Under the pieces are notes generated by a model. That model made no database searches. It saw only the letters and a list, made by a program, of their open reading frames with translations, and had not been told where the DNA came from. 64,000 bases of DNA. Origin: Ixodes scapularis (Eukaryota > Arthropoda > Arachnida > Ixodida > Ixodidae). Positions within the stretch are counted from its first letter, which is position 1, and every line of letters starts with the position of its first letter. Location: NCBI RefSeq assembly GCF_016920785.2, contig NW_024609835.1, positions 83,610,243 through 83,674,242 of the forward strand. Reading direction: 5' to 3'. A program made the position numbers and the translations under genes. Shown piece after piece: positions 44,981 through 54,689 of this stretch.

Positions 44981-46109
44981 CCATAACAATCATCGATTTG
45001 GCCCCTGAAGCATCGAGGAGGTTGTTCAGGGCCTGCTACACCTAAATCACTGTGACGCAACACAAATAATCTGCCACCAACAAAAATTGATGCGCTTATC
45101 AGAAAAAAAATAGTTCATGTACAGAAAGGACGCATTCTCATTTCTTAAATATGAACATAGCCAAACAGCATTCACCTTCATAGCTTCTATGAATAACGTG
45201 GGAACATAGTCATAACAAATGCATATTCCGAAGGAATATTTTTAAGCGCTAAGCGCTTTACAATCTCAACGCGAGCGCGTTGCCGAAATGCACTAACTTG
45301 TGCAATGCACCTCTTCACGCACAGCACTTTAATGCCACCGCCCCATCTGGTTTACTTGTTCGACACCACAATATGTATTTGAATAAATACTGTGGTCAAG
45401 GTTTTTCGCACACACCTGTCAATTGCAAGCGCAGCAAACTTTGCCTTCACTTTGGTTCCAACGCCACTAAGCACAGTCACTTTCAAAGCACAAGAGTAGG
45501 TTTTTATATTATATTTCTGGGTGATCGTTTTTGAAGCTAATAATAATGCAGTCTTGAGTATGGTAGGTTCATCAAACTTGGGGGACACATTTTTATTAGG
45601 GGTGTGCGAATATTTGCGGTTTCGAATATGAATCCAATATTTTTCTTGTTCGATTCCATTCGAGAATTGCATAATCGAAAATTTCCGAATATTCGGTTAT
45701 GGACGAATATTTGGGCAAATAGCGAATAATCCGCGTGCGGGACATGCCGTGAATATTCAGAGCTTCCTTAAAAGCCGTGTTTAGGTAGTTGTCAGAATTC
45801 CAGGTATATTGAACCATTTTTCTATAAACCTTTGCCATTCACGTTTTACGTAGAACTACCGTGTTTGCACGATCTAACGCGCCCCCAAACCTAACGCGCA
45901 AACAGATTTAGTTCCCAGGTATTCAAAAAGTAAATTGCTGCTGATTTTCTACATCACAGGTAAAATAATCAAGGCTGAATACAGACTTCATAGAACAGGC
46001 TTCATTAAACGCATACCAACACAAAAATATCGTGCACTAGTCGCCGTTGTCGAAGTTCGACGATGGTTCTTCGCTGTCCACAGAGGTAATCTTTGCTTTC
46101 TCTAAAGCA
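44981..46109. other. Unassigned intron 3 sequence with a transposon-end-like motif
   Basis: Around 45598-45740, AGGGGTGTGCGAATATT and repeated CGAATATT phrases resemble a dispersed repeat end. At about 45860-45905, TTTGCACGATCTAACGCGCC also looks like a repeat phrase. No boundaries can be set. Confidence 0.35.
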
Positions 46110-46374
46110 GCGGTCGGCAACCCACAGCCCACGGGCCGCATGCAACTTGCGAGGCAGTCTTATGCGGCCCCCGGCACGATATCAAAAAGCACCCACCCCC
46201 CTCTGCCGCTTCCCCACGCAGACTCAAGGACCACACGGCAGTTTTGACCAGCGTAGTAGGTGTTACCGAAAAAAAGTAACGAAATATGTTACTTTTTACT
46301 TGGAAATAAACGGAATGCGATACCGACTTCAACACCTCAAAATAAAAGAAATGCGATACTGTTCAGGCCACGCA
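46110..46374. mobile_element. Possible hAT-like end and GTAAC-rich repeat
   Basis: CAGCGGTCGGCAACCCACAG at 46110 resembles an hAT terminus, without a clear partner. At 46258-46300 a GTAACG...GTTAC fold-back motif occurs, similar to 47355-47450, so the Penelope fragment may lie inside another repeat. Confidence 0.35.
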
Positions 46375-47125
46375 TGAAGTACCCAAAGAAAATGTTATTA
46401 AATTTTTAGACATCAAACTCACCCTCTCTGAACAGCCCATCTGTTGGGCATACCACCCAAGAGCCGACAAGCCGTTGTTACCATTTAACTCATCCCACTC
46501 GAAATTAGTTAAAAGAGGAATAGCTAATTTGTGTTTTACGAACGCCCTCAAAAGGTCTTGCCATCATGCAATGTCCTTGAGTCTGAACAAACTTGCAGCG
46601 TGCCGGGTTTTCAAAGGCTGTGATTGTATCTGTAGCAGAAGGCGTCCTTAAGAAAATTAGAATGGACGTTAGCCCGCGCCCAGAGGCAGGTCAAGCGAGA
46701 CAAAAAGTTGCGGTTGTGCCTTACATGCACAGAACAACACACAGTCTGGGAAAAATGGCAAAACGTGTAAACGTAAAAGTTGTTTACTCTGCACCCGAAA
46801 AGCTCGCAGAAATGTGCAAAACGACAGACCCATTCCGTAAGGTGTCGACGTGCTGCCCAATCAAGCACAGGAGTTTGTTTGTCGCGTGCACGGAAGGGGT
46901 GGTGTATCGAATTCCGCTTTCATGTGGCAAGATTTATGTCGGCCAGACAGGTAGATGTTTAAATGTACGGCTAAGGGAACACTACCAGAAAGTGAACGAA
47001 GTTCGGGATGGCCATCTGTCGTGTCACTGTCATGACTGTGGGTACAAACCATTATTCGCTTCTACTGTTCTCGCTAGGCACAAAGATAAGACTGTTGAGA
47101 GATTATGGAGGCTGACGCTATAAAT
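46375..47125 (+). pseudogene. Penelope-like element, C-terminal fragment with GIY-YIG
   Basis: The first part reads VIKFLDIKLTLSEQPICWAY and LPFNSSHSKLVKRGIANLCF, the thumb region of a Penelope-type reverse transcriptase. After frame breaks, 46593-47123 encodes KVSTCCPIKHRS, then GVVYRIPLSCGKIYVGQTGR and CLNVRLREHYQ, a GIY-YIG endonuclease (YRIPL...IYVGQTGR core with the catalytic Arg region RLREH). Penelope elements use this nuclease to nick target DNA for priming. The N-terminal reverse transcriptase is absent. Confidence 0.8.
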
Positions 47126-47455
47126 AGTTCCGGCACGTGTTGTGTCAGTGTGGCGTTAATTGACTTGGCAGATAAGGAGTTGGCATACTTGCGGTCCGTG
47201 GCGGAGCCACGGATTGGTGTAGATGTGGTGCGGTGACGCAGTGTGTTTCTACGCTGAGGCTGTTGAATTAATCAGTTGAAAGTTAGCGCTCTGTAGTGTC
47301 TGTTCTTCCTATGTCCCTGTCTTCAAGCGCAATCATGTTTTCTAACCTGTTACTGTTTTGAAAAAGTAACGAATTTGTTACTACGTTACCGAAAAAAGGA
47401 AAGCATTACCAGCAGCTGCGTTACTTGTAATGTGTTACCGCCAACGCTTGTTTTG
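47126..47455 (+). repeat. Penelope-like 3' flank and GTAAC-rich repeat
   Basis: AAAGTTAGCGCTCTGTAGTG near 47280 resembles the fragment at 21698-21857 and is probably 3' sequence of a Penelope-like element. It is followed by a GTAACG/GTTAC block (47355-47450) like that upstream of the element. Confidence 0.45.
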
Positions 47456-47726
47456 ACCTCAAATGAGGATTGTCCGGCACACTATATTTGGGAAGAGAAC
47501 GTCTTTACTTCCTTTTTGCCTCTCGTGCTTGTGGCAATGGTTGCAGTCTTAAAAGGGATGCTGAACCCAAACATTTCAGTGTCTACAATAAGCGTCGCAC
47601 TATCTTCTTTGATGAGTCGGCAGCCCTTGGTGTGCACGAGCACACGCAACGAAATTGACGTCATGATCATCATAGCCCCCATTCACGCTTAATAAGCTCG
47701 AATGGGGGATATGATGACATAAACGT

Positions 47727-47841
47727 TGTAACCATTGACCCAGTAGGGGGCGCCGCCGCGCCCCTGATAAATAAGCGTGCGGCAGCAGTTGCTGCAAGGA
47801 TTCTGCACTGAGACTCGAGTTGGGTGTCGTCAATTATGACA
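47727..47841 (+). repeat. Gypsy C 5' LTR
   Basis: 115 bp, TG...CA ends, containing a polyadenylation-like TAATAAAT-type signal at about 47768 (GATAAATAAG). Confidence 0.85.
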
Positions 47842-48358
47842 ACTGGCGACGAGAGATAAAGCACGCTGTCACGCAGTGCCTGGTGCCGCGGCAAGATAGC
47901 GCGGAGCGGGTGGGGCTGGCAAGACGTCGCGGTGCTGAACAAGTTGGTCGACGACTGCAACTTCGGCACTACACGTGACTGCATGATGAGGGACCAGATA
48001 TTGTCCGGCATTAACGGCACGGGAATGCAGACACAGTTATTGGAATTGTCAAGCCTGAACCTGGAGTCCGCCAAGCAGCTGGTCATCGCAATGGAAGCCG
48101 CAAGGAAAGACGCTCATGCCCTGTGTCCGCCGGTTACGTCAGCGAGCACGGTGGAGGCCGCAAACTTCGTCGAACCACCCAGAGGGGGATGCTGCCCACG
48201 CAGCTGAGCGGGGCTGTGTCCGGTGCAGAGATAAACACCAGACGTCCTGATGCCGACATCGTGCGAGCACCTGCTTCAAGTGTGGACTGCAGGGACATAT
48301 CGCAAGGGTATGCAGAGCGACAGCGACTAGCCCAAAGAATTGAGCGGACTGTCGTTCC
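47842..48358 (+). pseudogene. Gypsy C gag, 5'-truncated, with zinc knuckle
   Basis: 47932-48207 encodes DDCNFGTTRDCMMRDQILSG and LNLESAKQLVIAMEAARKDA, matching the C-terminal gag helices also seen in gypsy A (CNFGSLLQRMSRDHIVCGI). The N-terminal gag is missing directly after the primer-binding site. In another frame 48272-48313 encodes CFKCGLQGHIARVC, a CX2CX4HX4C zinc knuckle. Confidence 0.75.
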
Positions 48359-48856
48359 GTGCACCAAATGGACGACCTCCCGGAAACACAGCCCGACATC
48401 GACGAGTGCACTATGTGGTCGCTGCGAACAGCGGGACCCGGGCCCATGCAGATCGAAGCCATCGTGAACGACGTGCCGCTGGTGATGGAGCTAGACACCA
48501 GTGCCAGCGTCTATATAATCGGTGAGCCGAAGTTTAATGCAATCTTTCCGGGAACGTCGTTGGAACCCTCTGAAGTGAGACTGAAGAGCTATTCAGGCGA
48601 GCTCTCAGCGGTCCTCGGGAAGATTACCGCAGCAGTCAAGGTGGGGACGTGCGAGTCGACGCTGCCGTTGTTCGTTGTGAAAGGCTCATGCCCGACGCTC
48701 CTGGGCAGAGACTGGATGGAAGCATTCAAGATTACCATATCGAAGCCTGAGGGGGTGAATGCGGTCAGCTCTGTCACAAGCTTAGTTGAACAGTTCAGTG
48801 AAGTTTTCGCCGAAACGCTCGGACATTGGAAGGTGTGTCTGCAAAGATTGTTCTGA
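48359..48856 (+). pseudogene. Gypsy C protease region
   Basis: One open frame: MQIEAIVNDVPLVMELDTSA then SVYIIGEPKF and LPLFVVKGSCPTLLGRDWME. The active-site triplet reads DTSA instead of DTGA, an unusual change at the Gly that lines the catalytic loop. The flap and the LLGRDW motif are present. It ends in the linker to the reverse transcriptase (EQFSEVFAETLGH) and is then frameshifted. Confidence 0.8.
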
Positions 48857-49485
48857 AGGAAGGGTCAAACCCAAATTTTTTAAAGCAAGACCAGTGCCGT
48901 TTGCGCTCTGAAACAGAGTCGTGGAGGAATTGCAGCACATGCAGCGTGAAGGGATCTTACGGCCCGTGAAGACATCGCAGTGGGCCGCGCCAGTGGTTCC
49001 AGTGTTGAAACAGGATGGCCGCGTGCGCCTTTGTGGCGATTTTAAGATCACCATTAATCCAGCGACGGTCAGCGAAAGCTATCCGATCCCGAGGATTGAG
49101 GAACTGTTTGCAAAACTGAGCACCGGGGTGAAGTTCACCAAGCTTGACTTAAAGGACACCTATCAACAGGTCCAATTGGATCAATACATTAAAGGGCCTT
49201 TTCCAGTTTACAAGGCTCCCATTTGGCGTTGTGTCTGCCCCTGCATTGTTTCAGCAAGAAATGGATAACCTTCTGGGCGACCTGCCACACGTGGCAGTCT
49301 ATTTCAATGTTATACTCGTGACCGGTGCAAGTGACGAAGATTATTGGGAAAATGTTTGCCGGGTTCTCGGGCGCCTTCAGGAGGCCGGTCTTCGTCTGAA
49401 GCTAGCCAAATGTGAGTTCATGAAGGAGCGCGTAGAATACTTGGGACATGTTATCACGAGCAAAGGATTGCTTCCTATCTCCTAG
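48857..49485 (+). pseudogene. Gypsy C reverse transcriptase
   Basis: 48921-49268 encodes LRPVKTSQWAAPVVPVLKQD, RLCGDFKITINPATVSESYP and KFTKLDLKDTYQQVQLD (motif A Asp). It is frameshifted before the LPFG region, then continues in 49231-49485 with SAPALFQQEMDNLLGDLPHV, AVYFNVILVTGASDEDYWEN and LGRLQEAGLRLKLAKCEFMK. The YxDD box reads YFNV, so both catalytic Asp are lost. A stop follows. Confidence 0.85.
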
Positions 49486-50670
49486 AATGTCAAAGCAGTC
49501 CTCTTGGCTCCAAGGCCGCAGGACGTTAAGACCCTTCAGAGCTACCTGGGCCTTATTAATTTTTATCGGAAGTTTATTCCCAGACTGTCGGCAGTACTGC
49601 ACCCGCTGAATCGTCTGCTGGTTCCAGACGTGCGGTGGTTTTGGACGTCACCTGAAGAGGAGGTTTTCTGCCAAAGCAAGGCACTACTGGCATCAGCAGA
49701 AACTGTGGCTGATTTCGATCCCAAGAAGAGGACAGTCCTGGTCACAGATACATCGCTGTATGGTCTCGGTGCGGTTCTGGCTCAGAGAGAGGAGTCTGGA
49801 GAAGAGCGGCCTATCGCATTTGCATCACGGAGCTTGGTTGTTGCCGAGCGGAATTACAGCCAGCTGGACAAAGAGGCACTGGCTCTGGTGTTTGGAGTGA
49901 CATGTTTCAAGCAGTATCTCTGGGGTCGTTCATTTGAGGCTGCCACCGATCATAAACCACTCCTCGGGCTCCTGGCAGCTGACAAACCGATTCCCGAGTC
50001 ATGTTCGCCACAGGTCTTATGTTGGGCATTGTTCTTGTCTGGGTACAACTACACCTTGAAGTACAGGCCTGGCGGACAGGTCCCTCACACAGACGGGCTG
50101 AGCCGGCTGCCCTTACCTACAAGCGAGGTCCAGGTCGAGTGCCCTCCAGAGGTGTTCATGCTCCAAGGACGCTACCCAAGGGTGTTGTCAGCGCAGGTTG
50201 TCGCTGCAGCTACGAGTAGAGACCCGTACTTGTCACAACTGCGAGCTGCATTGTGCACGGGGCAGGGGGCACCCCTGGACCAGCCGTGGAAGCCATACGA
50301 GGCTCGGTCCATGGAGATGAGCATTCAGAGTGACTGTATTTTGCTGGGAAGCAGAGTGGTTATCCCCCAATGGTTGCAGAAAGAGGTGCTCCAGCTGCTA
50401 CATGAAAGTCACCCAGGAGTCTTGAAGATGAAGGCAGTGGCCTGGAACCACGTTTGGTGGCCAGCTCTGGATGAGGACATTGTGGCAGCAGTGGAGGCAT
50501 GCAGTACCTGTCAAGAAAATCAGCGAGCGCCAAGGCCGGTACCAGTCAGGCGATGGCCATTTCCGGAGAGGCCGTGGCCTCAGCTACATGTAGACTTTGC
50601 GGGACCCCTGAGGAACACCTATCTATCGCGGTCGACGCATTTTCCAAATGGATTGAGGTGTTCCCAGTGA
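49486..50670 (+). pseudogene. Gypsy C RNase H and integrase N-terminus
   Basis: Long frame: SYLGLINFYRKFIPRLSAVL (RT connection), LVTDTSLYGLGAVLAQREES (RNase H first Asp), SYSQ-type NYSQLDKEALALVFGVTCFK, ATDHKPLLGLLAADKPIPES, LKYRPGGQVPHTDGLSRLPL. Then LHESHPGVLKMKAVAWNHVW and CSTCQENQRA give the HHCC zinc region, and LHVDFAGPL the first integrase catalytic Asp. The frame then breaks. RNase H residues look intact. Confidence 0.88.
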
Positions 50671-51572
50671 AGACACCTTCGGCGTCCGCGACTGTCGAGT
50701 GTCTGCGGAGGATGTTCGCAATTCAAGGTCTGCCAGATGTGGTTGTATCGGACAATGGTCCGGCATTCGTCAGCGAGGAATTCAAGGCGTCTTTGCGGAG
50801 GAATGGTGTCAGACAGGTGCTGGTGCCCCTGTACCATCCTGCGTCCAATGGGGCCGCCGAGCATGCGGTGCAGACTATCAAGCAGAAGTTGAAGAAGGCC
50901 GCATCTGGAGACCTTCATACACAGATAGCAAGACTGTTGCTCTCATACAGGACAACGCCGCATGAAGTGACTGGTTGTAGTCCTGCTGAACTTTTGATGG
51001 GCCGGAAGCTCAAGACCGCACTGAACTTACTGCGACCAGATCTTCGAACTGCAGTGAATCTGAAGCAGCTCCAGCAGAACGTACGGAACAACGAAAAACC
51101 GAGACTCGTGGATATCCAGCTCGGGGTGCCAGTGTACACCTGTAATTTCCGACCAGGCCCGAGTTGGGTGCCGGCTACTGTGGGGTCCGACAAGAGGTTT
51201 GCGTCGTCGCTGCGGCTACCGAATGGCCGAGTGTGGACAAGGCACCATAATCACATCCGTGGAGCACCACAACCCCACAGCTTGTCTGGTGGCCCGGGAC
51301 CCTCACTCACCACCTGCCTAAGCACGGCCAGTGTCGAATCATCTGCTGCGGACACCAGTGAACTTGCTGCTGACGCCACTGCTGCTCCAGCTGCGTGTTC
51401 TCCGGAGGTGGGCGCCGAGTTGACTGCTGTTTCTGGAGACAACAGGCACCAAGGTGCCCATTCCAGTACAAGGACTGGGCTCACTGTTCGTCCAGAGCCA
51501 GCGATACAACCGCAGACTCCAGTTCGTCGGGGCACACGAATAAGGAAGCCGGTGGTTCGGTTCTCGCCTTGA
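50600..51572 (+). pseudogene. Gypsy C integrase core and C-terminus
   Basis: Second frame: AVDAFSKWIEVFPVKTPSAS, LPDVVVSDNGPAFVSEEFKA (catalytic Asp), HPASNGAAEHAVQTIKQKLK (catalytic Glu), LLSYRTTPHEVTGCSPAELL, LRPDLRTAVNLKQLQ and a tail ending RRGTRIRKPVVRFSP before TGA. Asp and Glu are intact, but the core is separated from its first Asp by a frameshift near 50600. Confidence 0.88.
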
Positions 51573-51676
51573 AGAGTGTGATGAACAGTTACCTTGCGTT
51601 GTTCCAGCATGTTGTTAATTTTTTTTACTGCTAGTTTTGTATAATGGACGACTCTTAATAAGAGGGGAAGAAGTGT

Positions 51677-51791
51677 TGTAACCGTTGACCCGGTAGGGGG
51701 CGCCGCTGTGCCCCTAATAAATAAACGTGCAGCAGCAGTTGCTGCAGGGATTCTGCACCGAGACTCGAGTTGGGTGTCGTCAATTATGACA
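51677..51791 (+). repeat. Gypsy C 3' LTR
   Basis: 115 bp matching the 5' LTR. By eye the differences between the two LTRs are all transitions. Confidence 0.85.
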
Positions 51792-51876
51792 GTAAATTTT
51801 GTTGCATATATCATTGAAAGATAGTGCGCTATTTATTATAGACACTGAAATGTTTGGTTCAGCATCCCGTTAACGT

Positions 51877-52179
51877 TAGTGGGTATTTCAAACCAATATT
51901 TTGCCCGCTACAGAACCCGCTGCGAAAGGTCAAATGATGCTTCCATCACTGACTGTGCTTTGTGTCATGAATTTTAAATGCAGTGTTGTTGCTACTCATA
52001 ATATATTTCAGCTTATTTATGACATACATATAGAAGCTGTGAATCGTTCACATCACTGGCTGTTTATCGATGAAATTGCAGAGTACAGGGGTACATGTGT
52101 TCTAAAAATGCCATGCACATTCACACAGCCATTGTTGACATGCTCAAGACATGTGTCCTTTTTCAATTCTATTTTTCAG
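51877..52179. other. Intron 3, distal end
   Basis: Unassigned sequence ending in the TTCTATTTTTCAG acceptor of the fourth visible exon. Confidence 0.5.
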
Positions 52180-52224
52180 GTGTTCATCACACCACACATG
52201 TCTGGCCCATCACGACCACATGAG
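52180..52224 (+). CDS. D-2-hydroxyacid dehydrogenase, exon with catalytic His
   Basis: Encodes VFITPHMSGPSRPHE. TPHMSG carries the conserved catalytic His (52195-52197) of this family. The acceptor is TTTTTCAG and the donor CATGAG|GTGAGG, both phase 0. At 45 bp it is a micro-exon, but it retains frame and motif. Confidence 0.93.
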
Positions 52225-52559
52225 GTGAGGAGTATCAAGTTTCTGATTGGGAATCTTAACCTCGGTTGTTAAGGCTAGCTTTTATGCTCCTTTTCACCTT
52301 ACGATGTACCTCAACGGTCGTTAAGACTCACGAGCTGTGTTAGCCAATACAGCTCTTCACAGACTCCGCCGCTTCTTGGCTCTGGATCTCTCTGCTCAAG
52401 CTTTCTTGGTCACCTTTGGCCTTTGAGGGATGTCTTCAGGTTTTAGGCAAATCCGCTGTCTCTTCGAAGTGTTCGAGACATCTGCAAAGCTCCTTTAGTT
52501 TCATCCAATCATCCCACTCTGTCAGAACTACAAGCCATGCCACTTTTGCCATGATTTTA
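52225..52559. other. Intron 4, start; no other feature
   Basis: Intron 4 runs 52225-62582. This first part has no supported feature. Confidence 0.4.
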
Positions 52560-53420
52560 ATGCAATCAGATAAGATATTGGAAGCTCCTCAAGCTCCTCA
52601 AGCAATCTCACTTTCCTAGTGTCCAGATAGACGTCGAAAAGCATCCTGGCTCAAACGGACGCAGACCACCATGCCTTGTCCAGTATTTTGTCGACTTCTC
52701 CGAACAGCTTGCGGAGACGGTTTGTAGACAAACCCCATATTCCAATATGTGCCACTTCAGCTCCCCGAACGAACTTAGGCCCCGCGTCAGGAGCCTCGTG
52801 GCCTCTGCTGTGCATTTGTGCAACAAAAACTGCAAGACTAGTGCTTCTCAAGCACGGTAAACTTTGAAAATAGATTCAGCATTGCCAAACCACAGAGGTA
52901 ATTCCACCTTCGCGTGCGGCATCTCGGGTATTACATCACGCAATAACTTTAAGAGTCATAGCACGTCGTCCAACTTTGCGTCCATTTCAGAATTCTGCTG
53001 CACCGCCATCACGGTTTCAACGCACAGCTCCTTCACGGGGAACTAAACTTGATGGTGCAGCAGTCACGTTGATCAGTTCCAAATTTCAGATCAGGCCCTC
53101 ACCAACTCGAAACTGTCGTTCCAGTCTCTCGCCAAAACAAAGGTGCCACAACGCCCGGCCGGAGTCGCCGTCGGTAGCTGCGAAGGCCACCCGCTGCCGC
53201 CCGAGAGCCTTTAGACAATTTTCAGTACGCATTGTTCGTCGCATGGATGCTTCCCAAGCGATCGGAAACACACACGGCCTGGGTCCTCCGACGCTCACAG
53301 CTTATGAGTCCCAGCATCCCGGCTCCGCTGCTCCCAAGGTGGCCGCCGCCGTCTACCTGCTTGTCACCACCGAACCCGGCTGCCAAACTTGTCGACTGCA
53401 CCAGTAGGGTTCTTGACGTG
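52560..53420 (-). pseudogene. Possible retrotransposon gag relic
   Basis: On the minus strand, degraded frames give VELPLWFGNAESIFKVYRA, then VLQFLLHKCTAEATRLLTRG and, shifted, YLDTRKVRLLEEL. This order resembles the capsid region of gag from arthropod gypsy or similar elements (LPLWFE...TRLLL...). Multiple frameshifts and stops. I recognise no catalytic domains, so the assignment is tentative. Confidence 0.4.
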
Positions 53421-54029
53421 GTGCAGAAAGGCGTCGGGTGTCGAAAATCCTTTCCCTTTGATCATGTCTGGTGACTTCGACGGAGAGGCAGTTGCAACGA
53501 CAACTTTGTTGAGCGTATCTACATTTATTTAACGTGAGGTGGCGGACGACACTGCCTGCGAACACACTTTGAGACCTCCCCCACCCAACTCTCCGATCCC
53601 CTGCCATGGGGTTTTGCCTCCGTCCCCAAGAAAATGACATTCCTTCTGCAGGGCAGCGCTTTTCGTGCTCCCCTAGCCCACAACTGCCTCCCCCCTTTCA
53701 TTGGCGAGGGGGGCAGCTGGTCCACTTCCGAGGGGTTCTAATGAAAAGCAACCCCCACAACAACAACAACAACAAAAAAAAAGAAATGGCTCTCTGACTT
53801 TCACACCTGGCTTCACGTTTTGCGTGGCTCCGATGGCTAATGGCATCCGCTGCAGTACATTGTAAGGTGATTAATTCAAAATAAGTATTTATTCCGTCAA
53901 AAAAATACCAAAGCACAATGTTAGCATACTACCTTACAGAAGATTTCTAAATTCTTTATGCCTGTCCTTCTGTGTAGGTTTCAAGTTCATTGTGCTCGTG
54001 AGTTAGTCTACAGACTTGTGTGAGACTAA
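53421..54029. other. No supported gene
   Basis: Contains an (AAC)n run at about 53757-53775 and AT-rich sequence. Confidence 0.4.
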
Positions 54030-54409
54030 AGGCCCGTTCACACTCTTGCGACCTCTTTAACCTGGGTTCTTTAAAACTTCTTAAACCAGAAAACACACTG
54101 GCGCCATTTATTGGGAAGCAGTGTAAACTCGGCGGTCCGGCATATTTTTTTTATTTCTCGCGCATTATCTTTTCTTTCTTGGCTCGAAAAACTTTTGTCA
54201 ATGTTAAAAACGAGCCTTTCTATGGGTATTACGCACATTTGACCTCGGAAATCCCGCAAAACCTTCGCTCTTGTGAAATGCAGTTCCAGGGTCACCGCAT
54301 AGATGGCGCCACAATGCCAGTGTGTTCCCTCATTCTCAAAACATTTAAGAAGTTTTAAGAGATCTTGTCTCTCTCAGTCGTACTCGGTCGCAAGAGTGTG
54401 AACAGACCT
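54030..54409. mobile_element. MITE, related to the 2371-2552 element
   Basis: Termini AGGCCCGTTCACACTCTTG and CAAGAGTGTGAACAGACCT. The inner right end carries TCTCTCTCAGTCGTACTCGG, as in the 182-bp MITE. Flanked by TAA and TTA (imperfect duplication of the TWA type). Its 230-bp interior differs from the other copy. Confidence 0.7.
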
Positions 54410-54689
54410 TTAAGCTCTATTGATGCAAGGTATGCAACAAGCTTCTCTCGACCATCATAAAACTTTCTGGTCCTCCGTCTAAAACAGCTTGCACAAAAGT
54501 TTAGGACAAGAAAGGGTGTGGGACAGTAACAGCTCAATAATTTTAATTTCAAAGGATGCCGTTAAAGTTAGAATTATATGAACTTCAAACTAATGAAAGG
54601 CAGAGAAAACTGACAGAATTCTGCGTCTAAATGAGCGGGGAACCCTGGAAACTGACAACCCTATTTGTAAAAAAAATCAGCTCGTGCTT
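54410..54689. other. No supported gene
   Basis: Unassigned intronic sequence. Confidence 0.4.

Larger units (their letters stand above)
47727..51791 (+). mobile_element. Gypsy LTR retrotransposon C (sense to the host gene)
   Basis: LTRs 47727-47841 and 51677-51791, 115 bp each, TGTAACC to ATTATGACA, differing at about nine sites. The 5' LTR is followed by ACTGGCGACGAG (primer-binding site). The 3' LTR is preceded by a purine tract (AAGAGGGGAAGAAG). Order: truncated gag, zinc knuckle, protease, reverse transcriptase, RNase H, integrase. No exact target duplication is visible (AACGT versus GTAAA at the two sides). Frameshifts and active-site changes show it is dead. Confidence 0.9.
47554..51876. 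mobile_element. MITE-like inverted repeat split by gypsy C
   Basis: Left arm 47554 to about 47610 (GGGATGCTGAACCCAAACAT, TTTCAGTGTCTACAATAA) is the inverted counterpart of about 51811-51876 (TTATAGACACTGAAATGTTT, GGTTCAGCATCCC). Between them lie additional MITE sequence and gypsy C. The natural reading is that gypsy C inserted into a fold-back or MITE. Confidence 0.65.
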
